Source of the DNA: CAKZKT01 sp034434235
GTDB lineage: Bacteria > Chloroflexota > Anaerolineae > CG2-30-64-16
Assembly (NCBI GenBank): GCA_034434235.1
Contig: DAOTZV010000018.1
Coordinates: 1 to 26,058 of the forward strand
Length of the DNA stretch: 26,058 nucleotides
Direction of reading: 5' to 3'
Both the position numbers and the translations under genes were made by a program. The notes under the pieces are model-generated. The model was not told the origin of the DNA and did not search any database. It worked only from the letters and a program-made list of their open reading frames with translations. Shown here one piece after another: positions 1-7,210 of the stretch (positions are counted from its first letter, which is position 1; the number at the start of each line of letters is the position of its first letter).

Positions 1-85
1 GCATGACGAGAGGCAGATAGAGTGCGCGCGTGTGGCCGAACACGGCGAACCGGCCCAGCCGATCCACCCAGGCGATCAAGCGCAT
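1..85 (-). CDS. Unrecognised protein, N-terminal fragment cut by window edge
   Basis: A reading frame starts at an ATG (bases 85-83, complement) and runs off the left edge; 28 codons are visible, beginning MRLIAWVDRLGRF and continuing with a hydrophobic stretch ending LYLPLVM. A GGAG-type ribosome-binding site lies about 8 bases upstream. It has the same strand as mutM and may be the last gene of the sigma/anti-sigma/mutM cluster, about 135 bases downstream of mutM. The frame is open further upstream (to about base 157) without another convincing start. I do not recognise the family; the hydrophobic residues hint at a membrane protein, but 28 residues are too few to say. Confidence 0.4.
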   Translation of the reverse strand, partial: MRLIAWVDRLGRFAVFGHTRALYLPLVM

Positions 86-137
86 GCCGGTGATCTCCTG
101 GCCGGGAGTGATTCCCTCCTGCGACCACCCCCATCTT

Positions 138-158
138 CTATGCGACGACCGTTCTCAT
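138..158 (-). other. Six-codon mini-ORF with a strong Shine-Dalgarno sequence
   Basis: On the minus strand an ATG (158-156) is preceded by GAGGAGG (171-165) at ideal spacing, but the frame reads only MRTVVA before TAG (140-138). It lies in the 134-base gap between mutM and the partial gene at the left edge. It could be a translated leader peptide, a relic of a truncated gene, or chance. The rest of this gap holds nothing else I can name. Confidence 0.3.
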
Positions 159-219
159 GGGATTCCTCCTCGCTTGAGTGGCGATATGCGATTTTTCGGC
201 GATTGAGATCAGGGCGATT

Positions 220-1080
220 TCACGTGCCGGGCACTTCGCAGGTGTCTGGCGCGTCATGTGCCGCGGGTTGACAATGCGGACAGAAATGGGTGGAGCGCTG
301 GGTCACGCGGATGCGTTCGATGATCGCGCCGCAGCGGGGGCACGGCCGGCCCGTCTGCCGATAGACGCGCAGACGGTTCTGATACGCGCCGTCCTGACCG
401 TAAGGGGTACGATAGTCGCGCAACAGGGTGCCGCGCGCCTCCACCGACTCGCGCAGCACGAAGCGGATCGCCTCGCACAGCCGGCCGATCTCTTCCTCGG
501 AAAGGCCGGCCGCGGGCCGCAGCGGGTGAATGCCCGCCACGAAGAGCGCCTCGTCGGCGTAGATGTTGCCCACGCCGGCGACCACGGTCTGATCGAGGAG
601 CAGCGCCTTGATCGCCGTGCGCCGGCCGGCCAGACGTTCTTTCAGCACGTCGGCCGTGAACGTCCAATCGAGCGGCTCGGGCCCCAGCTTGCCCACCACG
701 CGGCCGACATCCTCCACCAGCCAGATGCGGCCGAACTTGCGCGCATCGGTGAACGCCAGCCGACGGCCGTCGGCCAGCGCGAACCAGGCGCGCAGATGCG
801 GGCCGGCCAGGATGGGCGAACCATCGGCCACCACGTCCAGCCGGCCGGTCATGCGCAGGTGGAAGATCAGGGCCGCGGCCGGGTCGAGATGGATCAGCAG
901 GTACTTGCCGCGGCGGCCCACGTCGAGCACCTGCCGGCCGGCCAGGCGCTCGTTCAGCAGATCGGGGGTCGGCTCGGCCAGGGTGCGCGGCCAGAGGATG
1001 TGGCCGGCTGCGAAGCGCGCGCCGACCAGGTGCGGCCGCAGGTCGGCGGCGATCGTCTCGACTTCGGGCAGTTCGGGCAT
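220..1080 (-). CDS. mutM: Formamidopyrimidine-DNA glycosylase (Fpg/MutM)
   Basis: Base-excision repair enzyme that removes oxidised purines such as 8-oxoguanine and cuts the abasic strand by beta/delta elimination. The 286-residue protein starts MPELPEVET, so Pro2 becomes the catalytic N-terminal proline, followed by Glu3. Lys59 in GRRGKY matches the conserved catalytic-domain lysine, and NIYADEALF is the family's helix-2-turn-helix region. A C-terminal zinc finger C-x2-C-x16-C-x2-C (CPRCG...CPHC) is intact. The start lies 7 bases after the anti-sigma stop, so co-transcription is likely. The tail after the last zinc Cys is about 16 residues long, longer than usual, and its final ten or so residues are encoded by a palindromic repeat (223-253). 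The gene assignment is secure. Confidence 0.97.
   Translation of the reverse strand: MPELPEVETIAADLRPHLVGARFAAGHILWPRTLAEPTPDLLNERLAGRQVLDVGRRGKYLLIHLDPAAALIFHLRMTGRLDVVADGSPILAGPHLRAWFALADGRRLAFTDARKFGRIWLVEDVGRVVGKLGPEPLDWTFTADVLKERLAGRRTAIKALLLDQTVVAGVGNIYADEALFVAGIHPLRPAAGLSEEEIGRLCEAIRFVLRESVEARGTLLRDYRTPYGQDGAYQNRLRVYRQTGRPCPRCGAIIERIRVTQRSTHFCPHCQPAAHDAPDTCEVPGT
223..253. repeat. Palindromic element, copy 1 (encodes MutM tail)
   Basis: The plus strand reads CGTGCCGGGCACTT, then loop CGC, then AGGTGTCTGGCGCG. The two 14-base arms pair at every position if G-U wobbles are allowed (10 Watson-Crick, 4 wobble) in plus-strand RNA; on the minus strand, which is the mutM mRNA, the wobbles become mismatches. 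Fifteen of the first 16 bases from 221 match the copy at 19452. It overlaps the last codons and the stop of mutM. Confidence 0.6.
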
Positions 1081-1087
1081 GGACGTT

Positions 1088-3073
1088 TCACCAGGGCCAG
1101 ATGCCGTCGAACGATACGTCGGCCGCTACATTATATAACACGATCGGCCGGCCGGCCAAAGCCTGATAGATCAGTTGCCGGTATGCACCCTGCCGGGCCA
1201 CATAGAGCACGGCAGCCGAGCCGAGCCAACGCGCATCCTCGACCCCGGCCGCCAGGCGCAGCGCCGGTTGCCCCACCGCGCCGACGAAGAGCTGGCCATC
1301 GTCTTCGTACAGGAAGCGCGCGGCATCGGCCGACCAGGCCAGAAAGCGGCCATGCATCAGGGTCGCATAATGCCACGGCGCGGCGCCGGTGCCGTCGGCC
1401 ACGAAGAGATCGGCCGGCCCGGCCGCATCCCCGGCCGGCCGCACATACGCCAGCCGGCCGGCATCGGCCGACCAGAACGCCTCGCTTCCATCCACATGGC
1501 CGATCTCTCTGGCGCCTCCTTTGATCTCGACCTGATACAACGTCAGGCCCGGCGCCCCGGCCGCCGCGAGGGCCACGCGGAAGGCGCTGCCGTCGGGCAA
1601 CCAGCCGACGGGCAGGGCGACGCGCGTCGCGTTGGCCGGCAGGGGGAAGCGGAGCACGGCCCGCTCCGGGCCGCCGTCGGTCGGCACGAGCCACACCTGG
1701 CCTTCCGCGGGCCGGTCGGGAGCGCGGCGCAGGAAGACAAAGAAGGCACCATCGGGTGCGGCCGCCGGCCGATGGATCAGGTCGCCGCTCGCCGCCAGCC
1801 GGCCGGCAACCGGGTCCACGGCGAAGAGCCACAGCTCAAAGCGCGGGGCCACGCCCGGCGTGCGCGCGGCGGCCGACGTCGTCACGGCCAGGACGCGGCG
1901 GCCCGGCACCCAACGCACCTCCTCGATGCGCCGCGACTGATAGTCCGGCAACAGGCCCTCGTTCAGCGCTTCTTCGGATGTGATCGGCCGCGGCTCGCCG
2001 GCCGACCAGGGCACGGCCCACACTTCGACGCCCCCGCGGCCCGGCCGGCGATAGGCGATCCACCCGCGATCGTCCGAGACGGCCGGCGCGGCAAGGCCAT
2101 CGGCCTGAGTCACCAGGCGCAGGCCGACCTGGCGATCCACCGTCCACAGGCCGCCGGCCGCGGCAAAGGCCAGCGCGGCATCGGGGGCCAGGTCTTTGGC
2201 GGCCGACACGTCGGCAGGCGCGACCGCAGTGGCGGCCTTCTCGTCCGCGCCGCGTCCGACGGCCGGCGGAACGGCCGGCCCCGTCTCGCGGGCGGCCGCC
2301 GGCGCCAGGGGAACAGGGGTCGCCGCGGGCGACGTCGGGGTGGCCGGAAGGGACGCGGCCGCCAGCGCGGCGGGCTTCTCGGCCGTGGCCGACGGCGTCG
2401 CAGGCGCTTCAAGCCGGGTCGGTGCAGCGGTGGCCGTCGGCCGGGCCGATGTTGCGGCCGGCGGCCGGGTCGGCGCGACCGCCGCGGGCGGCCGTGGAGC
2501 GGCCGACGAGAGGGGCGCCGTGGCGACAGGCCCGGCCGGCGTCAGCGCGCGGGCGGCGGTGGCCGCGGGCGCCTTTTCGGCTGCGGCTTCCTGCGGCGCC
2601 GGCGCGGCGGCCGGCGCAACCTCGCGCGCGCGAGTCGCTTCGCCGGGCCGTTCGGCCGGCGCGGCCGTGACGCCGGCCGGCGCGGGCATGCGCGCCAGCT
2701 CGTAGGCCGGTTGCCGGTCGGATCGGCGCAACAACACCGTCGCCGCCACGAACACGAGCACGACCGTGGTCACCGCGGCCGCGCCGGCGAGCGCGACGCC
2801 CACCCATCCCGGCCGGCCGACCGGCCGCTCTAAGCCGACCTGTGCCTGCGAGAGGGTAAAGGCGCGCGGCACGGGGACGCGCGGCAACGCCCGCACCAGG
2901 GCGACCGTCTGGCGCAGGCCGGCCAGCTCGCGACGGCACGCCTCGCACGCGGCCAGATGCGCCTCGATGCGACGTCGCTCGTCGGGCCGCACCTGGCCGT
3001 CCAGATAGGCCGAGAGCTGCTCGATATGCAAATGAGTGCCCCGCAGGGCTCGGAACCACGATGAGATCTTCAT
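1088..3073 (-). CDS. Zinc-finger anti-sigma factor with extracellular beta-propeller
   Basis: Likely anti-sigma factor for the ECF sigma encoded just upstream. Residues 14-50 carry a zf-HC2/ZAS motif, His39-x3-Cys43-x2-Cys46, the metal-binding signature of anti-sigma domains that hold ECF sigma factors in the cytoplasm. One membrane helix follows (about 90-115), then some 170 residues very rich in Ala, Pro and Thr, then a C-terminal half with repeated TolB/WD40-like strand patterns (for example WIAYRRPGRGGVEVWAVPW, LFVADGTG) that should lie outside the membrane. The sensed signal is unknown. I chose ATG 3073 because GAGG lies just before it; a GTG at 3082 overlapping the sigma stop would add three residues. 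The gene is strikingly rich in GGCCGGCC words. Confidence 0.85.
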   Translation of the reverse strand: MKISSWFRALRGTHLHIEQLSAYLDGQVRPDERRRIEAHLAACEACRRELAGLRQTVALVRALPRVPVPRAFTLSQAQVGLERPVGRPGWVGVALAGAAAVTTVVLVFVAATVLLRRSDRQPAYELARMPAPAGVTAAPAERPGEATRAREVAPAAAPAPQEAAAEKAPAATAARALTPAGPVATAPLSSAAPRPPAAVAPTRPPAATSARPTATAAPTRLEAPATPSATAEKPAALAAASLPATPTSPAATPVPLAPAAARETGPAVPPAVGRGADEKAATAVAPADVSAAKDLAPDAALAFAAAGGLWTVDRQVGLRLVTQADGLAAPAVSDDRGWIAYRRPGRGGVEVWAVPWSAGEPRPITSEEALNEGLLPDYQSRRIEEVRWVPGRRVLAVTTSAAARTPGVAPRFELWLFAVDPVAGRLAASGDLIHRPAAAPDGAFFVFLRRAPDRPAEGQVWLVPTDGGPERAVLRFPLPANATRVALPVGWLPDGSAFRVALAAAGAPGLTLYQVEIKGGAREIGHVDGSEAFWSADAGRLAYVRPAGDAAGPADLFVADGTGAAPWHYATLMHGRFLAWSADAARFLYEDDGQLFVGAVGQPALRLAAGVEDARWLGSAAVLYVARQGAYRQLIYQALAGRPIVLYNVAADVSFDGIWPW

Positions 3074-3078
3074 ACACC

Positions 3079-3816
3079 TCACAGACGGTACTGCGGCGGC
3101 AGAAGTTCCTCTTGCGCCAACAGCAGATCGCGCAGGCGGGCGCGCGCCCGGCTGAGCCGCGACTTCACCGTGCCGAGCGCGACATGGGTGGCCTCGGCGA
3201 TCTCCTGGTAATCCAACCCTTCGATGTCGGACAGGATCAGGGTGATGCGCTGATCGGGAGGCAGCTTCTGGATGGCGGCCTGGATCGCGGCGGCCAGTTC
3301 CTGGCGCATGACGTAGGCATCGGGCCGTTCCCCGGCGTCGAGCCAGCGGATGTCGTGATCGCTGTCCTCGTCCTCATCGCTCTCCAGCGAGGTGGTCGGC
3401 CGGCGCTTGCGGCCGCGCAGCGCGTCGTAACAGGTGTTGGTGATGATCCGCAGCAGCCACGCCTTGAACGAGCCGCCGCGATATTGCCCCACTCGCCGAA
3501 ACGCCTTGATGAAGCCGTCTTGAGTGGCATCCGCGGCCGCGTCGGGGTCATCCAGGATGCGATAGGCCACGTTGTAGGCCAGGCCCTGATAGCGCAAAAT
3601 GAGCTGATTGAAGGCCGGCAGGTCACCGGCCTGGGCGGCCGCGATCAGGGCCTGTTCGTCGTATTCGGGCCGGCGCGGGGAAGCCGCCGGCGCGCGGCCG
3701 GCCGGGTCGGCGCCGACGCCCCAGCCGTCGCCCGCGGCCGCCAGAGCCGGACGCACCGGCCGCACCACCAGGACGGCCCACCAGAGCCGCCGCAACAGCT
3801 CGCGAACCGGCATCAT
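3079..3816 (-). CDS. ECF-family RNA polymerase sigma factor (sigma-70 family, RpoE/SigW-like)
   Basis: Directs RNA polymerase to a stress or envelope regulon. Region 2 is clear (DLPAFNQLILRYQGLAYNVAYRIL, followed by DATQDGFIKAFRRV and FKAWLLRIITNTCYDALR), then an acidic linker (SDEDEDSDHD), then region 4 with its helix-turn-helix (LPPDQRITLILSDIEGLDYQEIAEAT, GTVKSRLSRARARLR). The anti-sigma gene follows within 5 bases, the usual cognate arrangement. The start is uncertain: ATG 3816 gives 245 residues with about 50 residues before region 2, including an odd Trp/Leu/Val-rich stretch; ATG 3813 is equivalent. A TTG at 3882 also keeps the frame, but its codons would cover the -10 box of the tRNA promoter, so I reject it. 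No good Shine-Dalgarno sequence precedes 3816. Confidence 0.92.
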   Translation of the reverse strand: MMPVRELLRRLWWAVLVVRPVRPALAAAGDGWGVGADPAGRAPAASPRRPEYDEQALIAAAQAGDLPAFNQLILRYQGLAYNVAYRILDDPDAAADATQDGFIKAFRRVGQYRGGSFKAWLLRIITNTCYDALRGRKRRPTTSLESDEDEDSDHDIRWLDAGERPDAYVMRQELAAAIQAAIQKLPPDQRITLILSDIEGLDYQEIAEATHVALGTVKSRLSRARARLRDLLLAQEELLPPQYRL

Positions 3817-3847
3817 CGGCCCACCGTCAACCTGTGCCCAAATGAAC

Positions 3848-3876
3848 TTGACGGACTGCGCATCTTCAGGTATACT
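3848..3876 (+). promoter_or_regulatory. Sigma-70-type promoter of tRNA-Leu
   Basis: TTGACG (3848-3853), 17-base spacer, TATACT (3871-3876). Predicted transcription start is about 7-8 bases before the tRNA 5' end. The core GTATAC of the -10 region is itself a palindrome, but I see no matching -35 for a minus-strand promoter. Confidence 0.8.
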
Positions 3877-3890
3877 CCACAATTGCCTGC

Positions 3891-3975
3891 GCCGAAGTGG
3901 CGGAACGGTAGACGCGACGGTCTCAAAAACCGTTGGGAGGTTGCTCCCGTGTGGGTTCGATTCCCACCTTCGGCA
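3891..3975 (+). tRNA. tRNA-Leu (anticodon CAA)
   Basis: A complete 85-base class II tRNA. Acceptor arms GCCGAAG (3891-3897) and CTTCGGC (3968-3974) pair fully, with discriminator A at 3975. The anticodon stem ACGGT/ACCGT encloses loop CTCAAAA, giving anticodon CAA (reads UUG). A long variable arm (TGGGAGGTTGCTCCC) confirms the Leu/Ser class, and the T arm is GTGGG-TTCGATT-CCCAC. The terminal CCA is not encoded. It stands alone, with its own promoter, between divergent genes. The following 150 bases (3976-4125) hold no structure I can name, only a short TTCGCGAA palindrome without a T-run. Confidence 0.97.
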
Positions 3976-4125
3976 TTATACACAGCCTTCGCGAAAGACG
4001 ATAAAGACCGATACCGGCACGCGAGGGACAGGTCGGGCAAGATCGCGCCAGGGGCCACATGGAACATGCAGGGCGCTCTTTGTTGCGGCGCCGGATGTCT
4101 GTGCCCCTGTGTTTTTTATCTGCAC

Positions 4126-5397
4126 ATGACGACTCAAACGCTATCTGACCAGCCAGACACCAGCTCGATATCGTGTCGCCGCGGCTCAATTGATCCCTTC
4201 CTTGTGCTGATCTACCTTTTGGCGGCGCTTATCCTGGCCGCGTGTGGGGGACGCGGCGCGCCGGCCGGGGCCATGTCGCCGGCCGAACGCGACGCGACCA
4301 TCCGCCAGATCGCGCTGGATTACGGCCGGGACCGCGATCTGGCCAAAGCACAGGCCGCGCTCGGCCGCCTGAACCTGGCGAACCCGACCCAGTTCGTGGT
4401 CACCCTGGCCGAACAGGCCATGAGCGAAGGGAGGCCGGCCGACGAGGTGCTCGCCCTGGCCCGCCTGGCCGAGGCGTTGGGCGGCCGCAGCCCCAAGTTG
4501 CAGGCGTATCTGGCGCCGACGGCCACTCCCGTGCTCCCCACCGCCACCGAAGCCCTCGCGCCTTCCAGCCCAACCGCGGTTGCGAGCGCCACCCCCATCC
4601 CGCCGACCGCCACCCCCGCCCCGCCGACCGCGGCGCCCACCGCCACGGCCACGCCGACGCCGGCAAAGCCGCGCGTGGTGGCCGACAACGAGGCCAATCT
4701 GCGCGGGGGACCGGGCACGAACTACCCCATCGTGGGCAAGCTGGCGCCGGGCAAAGAGGCCGAGATCATCGGCCGCAACAGCAACGGCGATTGGTGGCGC
4801 ATCGCCTGGGACGGCGCGGGACAGGCATGGGTGGCGGGCCTGGTGGTGCGCGTGCTGGGGCCGATCGACACGGTGACGGTCGTCAAAGACATCCCGCCCC
4901 CGCCGCCGACGAACACGCCCGCGGCACCGACGGCCACGCCGACGCCGGCCGGGCCCGATTTCCGCCTGGTCGAGGTGCGCATCTGGGGCGTGGAGGAGAA
5001 CGGCGGGTTCTACGACGGACCGTCGGTGCATTGCGGCGAAAAGCGCGAGCTGCACGTCAAGGTGCTGGACGCGGCGGGCCATCCGCTGAACGGGGTGACC
5101 GTCAAGGCGGCCCTCGGCGCGCAGGAAGAGGTCGTCACCGGCAGCAAAGGCGTGCCCGGCGACGCCGAGTTCGTGTTGGGCGGCGGCCAGGAGGTATACA
5201 TCATTCGAGATGTGGATGGCCGCCAGGTGACGAGCGACTATGCCAAAGGGATGTCCACCAACCCGCACGGCATCCCGATCCCGGTGCTGATCAGCGGCGG
5301 CTACTGTCGGGACGAAGCGAGCTGCATCGCGTTCATCAACCAGAACGGGTGTTACGGCCACTACTCGTGGACGGTCACGTTCCGCCGTAACCGCTGA
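4126..5397 (+). CDS. SH3-domain lipoprotein with Thr/Pro stalk and a C-terminal domain shared with the next gene
   Basis: Predicted cell-surface lipoprotein of 423 residues. A hydrophobic segment ends in the lipobox LAAC (Cys about residue 40). A short helical region follows, then a Pro/Thr/Ala-rich stalk, a bacterial SH3 domain (from VVADNEANLRGGPGTNYP to GDWWRIAWDG), a second PT-rich linker, and a C-terminal domain of about 145 residues with DAAGHPLNGVTVKA, GSKGVPGDAEFVLGGG, DEASC and HYSWTVTF. That last domain recurs in the neighbour at 5446. The SH3 domain suggests binding to wall or surface polymer; the C-terminal domain looks beta-rich, and its function is unknown. The start is uncertain: ATG 4126 gives a long basic N-region, while GTG 4204 would give a compact signal peptide; neither has a good ribosome-binding site. 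Confidence 0.82.
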   Translation: MTTQTLSDQPDTSSISCRRGSIDPFLVLIYLLAALILAACGGRGAPAGAMSPAERDATIRQIALDYGRDRDLAKAQAALGRLNLANPTQFVVTLAEQAMSEGRPADEVLALARLAEALGGRSPKLQAYLAPTATPVLPTATEALAPSSPTAVASATPIPPTATPAPPTAAPTATATPTPAKPRVVADNEANLRGGPGTNYPIVGKLAPGKEAEIIGRNSNGDWWRIAWDGAGQAWVAGLVVRVLGPIDTVTVVKDIPPPPPTNTPAAPTATPTPAGPDFRLVEVRIWGVEENGGFYDGPSVHCGEKRELHVKVLDAAGHPLNGVTVKAALGAQEEVVTGSKGVPGDAEFVLGGGQEVYIIRDVDGRQVTSDYAKGMSTNPHGIPIPVLISGGYCRDEASCIAFINQNGCYGHYSWTVTFRRNR

Positions 5398-5445
5398 CCT
5401 ATCACCGAAACGAACGGAGAAACAGTTGCTGATGGAGAGAGCTTA

Positions 5446-7191
5446 GTGAAAGAAACCATTCTTGCAAACACCCCGCTGTTTGCCCCGTTGACCGCCGAAC
5501 AGCGCGGCCTGATCGCCGAGCGCATGGCCACCGAGAGCCGCCCGGCCGGCGATCTGATCTGCGCGCACGGTCAACCGGCCCGCGCCATGTATGTGGTCGG
5601 CTCCGGCTGGGTGCGGCTGATGAACGAGCAGCTCGTCGTGCTGGCCAACCTGGGGCCGGGCAGCCTGCTGGGCGAGACCGATGTGCTCCTGGGCCGGCCC
5701 TACACGATCACGGCCGAGGCGGCCACCGATGTCACCCTGTTGGCCTTGAGCGCGGCCGACCTGGCCGACATCGTCAAGCAGCAGCCGGAGATCGGCCGGC
5801 AATTGCGCATCATGGCGGGCGCGACCGAAGACATGGACAAGATCCGCCATCTGCGTCGCCTGGCCCTGATGGCCGGCCTGAGCACCGACCAGTTGCGAGT
5901 GGTGGCCCAGCATCTGCGCGCCGAAAAGTTCGCGGCCGGCCAGGGCATCTATTGCCGGGGCACCTTCGGCAACGCCCTGTACCTGATCGACCAGGGCCAG
6001 GTGGCGGTGCAGCGGCCGGGGCAACCCGAAACGATCCTCGGCAGTGGCGACATCTTCGGCATCTCGGCTCTGCTGGAGAACGAGCCACACACCAGCGACG
6101 TGGCGGCCTTCACCGACGTCTCCTGCTGGTCGCTGAGCCGGGACGATTTCGAGAAGCTGGCGCTGCGCTATCCGATCCTGGCGATCAACCTGGCCCGTCT
6201 GCTGAGCCAGCAGCTACGCCAGACCAACGAGCATGTCACGGCGGCCATCCCTCTGATGATGCCGGCCGCGCCGGCACCGGCGGCCGCACCGGCCGCACCG
6301 GTTGCTGCTCCGCCCGTCGCGCCGGCGGCCAGACCGGCGGTCGCAGTCCAGCCGGCCCCGCAGGTCCCCAATCGGGCCGTCGCATGGTTTTCGGCGCTCA
6401 GCACAGGCGCGAAGCTGCGGCTGGTGGCCGTCGTCCTGCTTCTCGTCTGGCTGATCGGCATTGCCGCGCCCCTGATGATCATCAACCTGCTGTCGAGCGG
6501 CGCGCCGGCGCCGGCCGCGCGACCGGAACCGGGCGCAGCGCACACCTTGCAGGATCGCGTCATCCGGGTGGCCCTGGCCGCCGACCTGCCGGTGCAGTAC
6601 ACGCCCACCTATACGCCATGGCCCACCGAGACGCCGATCCCGACGCCGACCTTCACCCCGACCGCGACGCCGACGAATACGCCGATCCCGACGCCGACCT
6701 TCACCCCGACTGCAACGCCGATCCCGCCGACCGACACGCCGGTGCCGCCGGTCGTCATGCGCGCGGCGGTGGCGGCTGCCGCGCCGCCCCCCACGCCCAA
6801 GCCGAGCGCGCAGTTCACGGTGATCGAAAAGCGTCGGCTGACGCCGTGCGAGAATCGCGGCAAGCACAACATCTTTGTCAAGATCGTGGACGCGGCCGGC
6901 AACCCGGTGGACGGCGTCACGCTCGTGCAGGTGCCGCACGGACAGATCGGCAACGTGCTGGATAAGGCCGTGAGCGGCATCAAGGGGCCCGGCCTGGCCG
7001 AGTTCGTCATGTGGAAAGGCGCCGAGTACGATGTCTATATCTCGGCCGATGGCGTCAACCCGGCCAATACCGAGATCGCGCAGCAGTTGCACTCCAACTT
7101 CACCGACGAGGCCATGTGCAACGATGGTGGCGGCGGAGGCAATACGCTGTTCCACAACTCGTTCAACGTGATCTTTCAAAAGAATTTCTGA
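5446..7191 (+). CDS. Membrane protein with two cyclic-nucleotide-binding-like domains and an extracellular shared domain
   Basis: 581 residues. Residues 1-125 and about 140-265 are tandem CRP/PKA-type cNMP-binding folds (GSLLGETDVLLGRPYTITAEA; GDIFGISALLENEPHTSDVAA). The second domain has lost the usual Arg of the phosphate cassette, so binding of cAMP or cGMP is uncertain. An Ala/Pro linker leads to one membrane helix (about 325-350, VAVVLLLVWLIGIAAPLMII), then a Thr/Pro stalk with a 16-residue repeat, then a C-terminal domain homologous to the preceding lipoprotein (VDAAGNPVDGV, GIKGPGLAEFV, DEAMC, NSFNVIF). This predicts cytoplasmic sensing joined to an external module. The GTG start is supported by GGAGAG 7 bases upstream. 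It lies 48 bases after the lipoprotein and 19 before enolase, so the three may share a transcript. Confidence 0.85.
   Translation: MKETILANTPLFAPLTAEQRGLIAERMATESRPAGDLICAHGQPARAMYVVGSGWVRLMNEQLVVLANLGPGSLLGETDVLLGRPYTITAEAATDVTLLALSAADLADIVKQQPEIGRQLRIMAGATEDMDKIRHLRRLALMAGLSTDQLRVVAQHLRAEKFAAGQGIYCRGTFGNALYLIDQGQVAVQRPGQPETILGSGDIFGISALLENEPHTSDVAAFTDVSCWSLSRDDFEKLALRYPILAINLARLLSQQLRQTNEHVTAAIPLMMPAAPAPAAAPAAPVAAPPVAPAARPAVAVQPAPQVPNRAVAWFSALSTGAKLRLVAVVLLLVWLIGIAAPLMIINLLSSGAPAPAARPEPGAAHTLQDRVIRVALAADLPVQYTPTYTPWPTETPIPTPTFTPTATPTNTPIPTPTFTPTATPIPPTDTPVPPVVMRAAVAAAAPPPTPKPSAQFTVIEKRRLTPCENRGKHNIFVKIVDAAGNPVDGVTLVQVPHGQIGNVLDKAVSGIKGPGLAEFVMWKGAEYDVYISADGVNPANTEIAQQLHSNFTDEAMCNDGGGGGNTLFHNSFNVIFQKNF
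6631..6726 (+). repeat. 48-base tandem repeat encoding the Thr/Pro stalk
   Basis: Two adjacent 48-base copies (6631-6678 and 6679-6726) encode TPIPTPTFTPTATP twice. The first 32 bases of each are identical, so the duplication is probably recent. It lies in the extracellular linker of the cNMP-domain protein and may vary in copy number. Confidence 0.85.
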
Positions 7192-7210
7192 GATCGAAGA
7201 GGTTACATTT

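Noticed and set aside
109..177. Plus-strand membrane-protein C-terminus ending FYATTVLMGFLLA before a TGA
   Set aside because: The frame has a stop at 106-108 just upstream, so only about 22 codons are open; no start or ribosome-binding site supports it.
3817..3882. N-terminal extension of the sigma factor to a TTG at 3882
   Set aside because: The added codons would cover the tRNA promoter -10 box and part of its spacer, there is no ribosome-binding site, and the encoded residues have no sigma-factor similarity.
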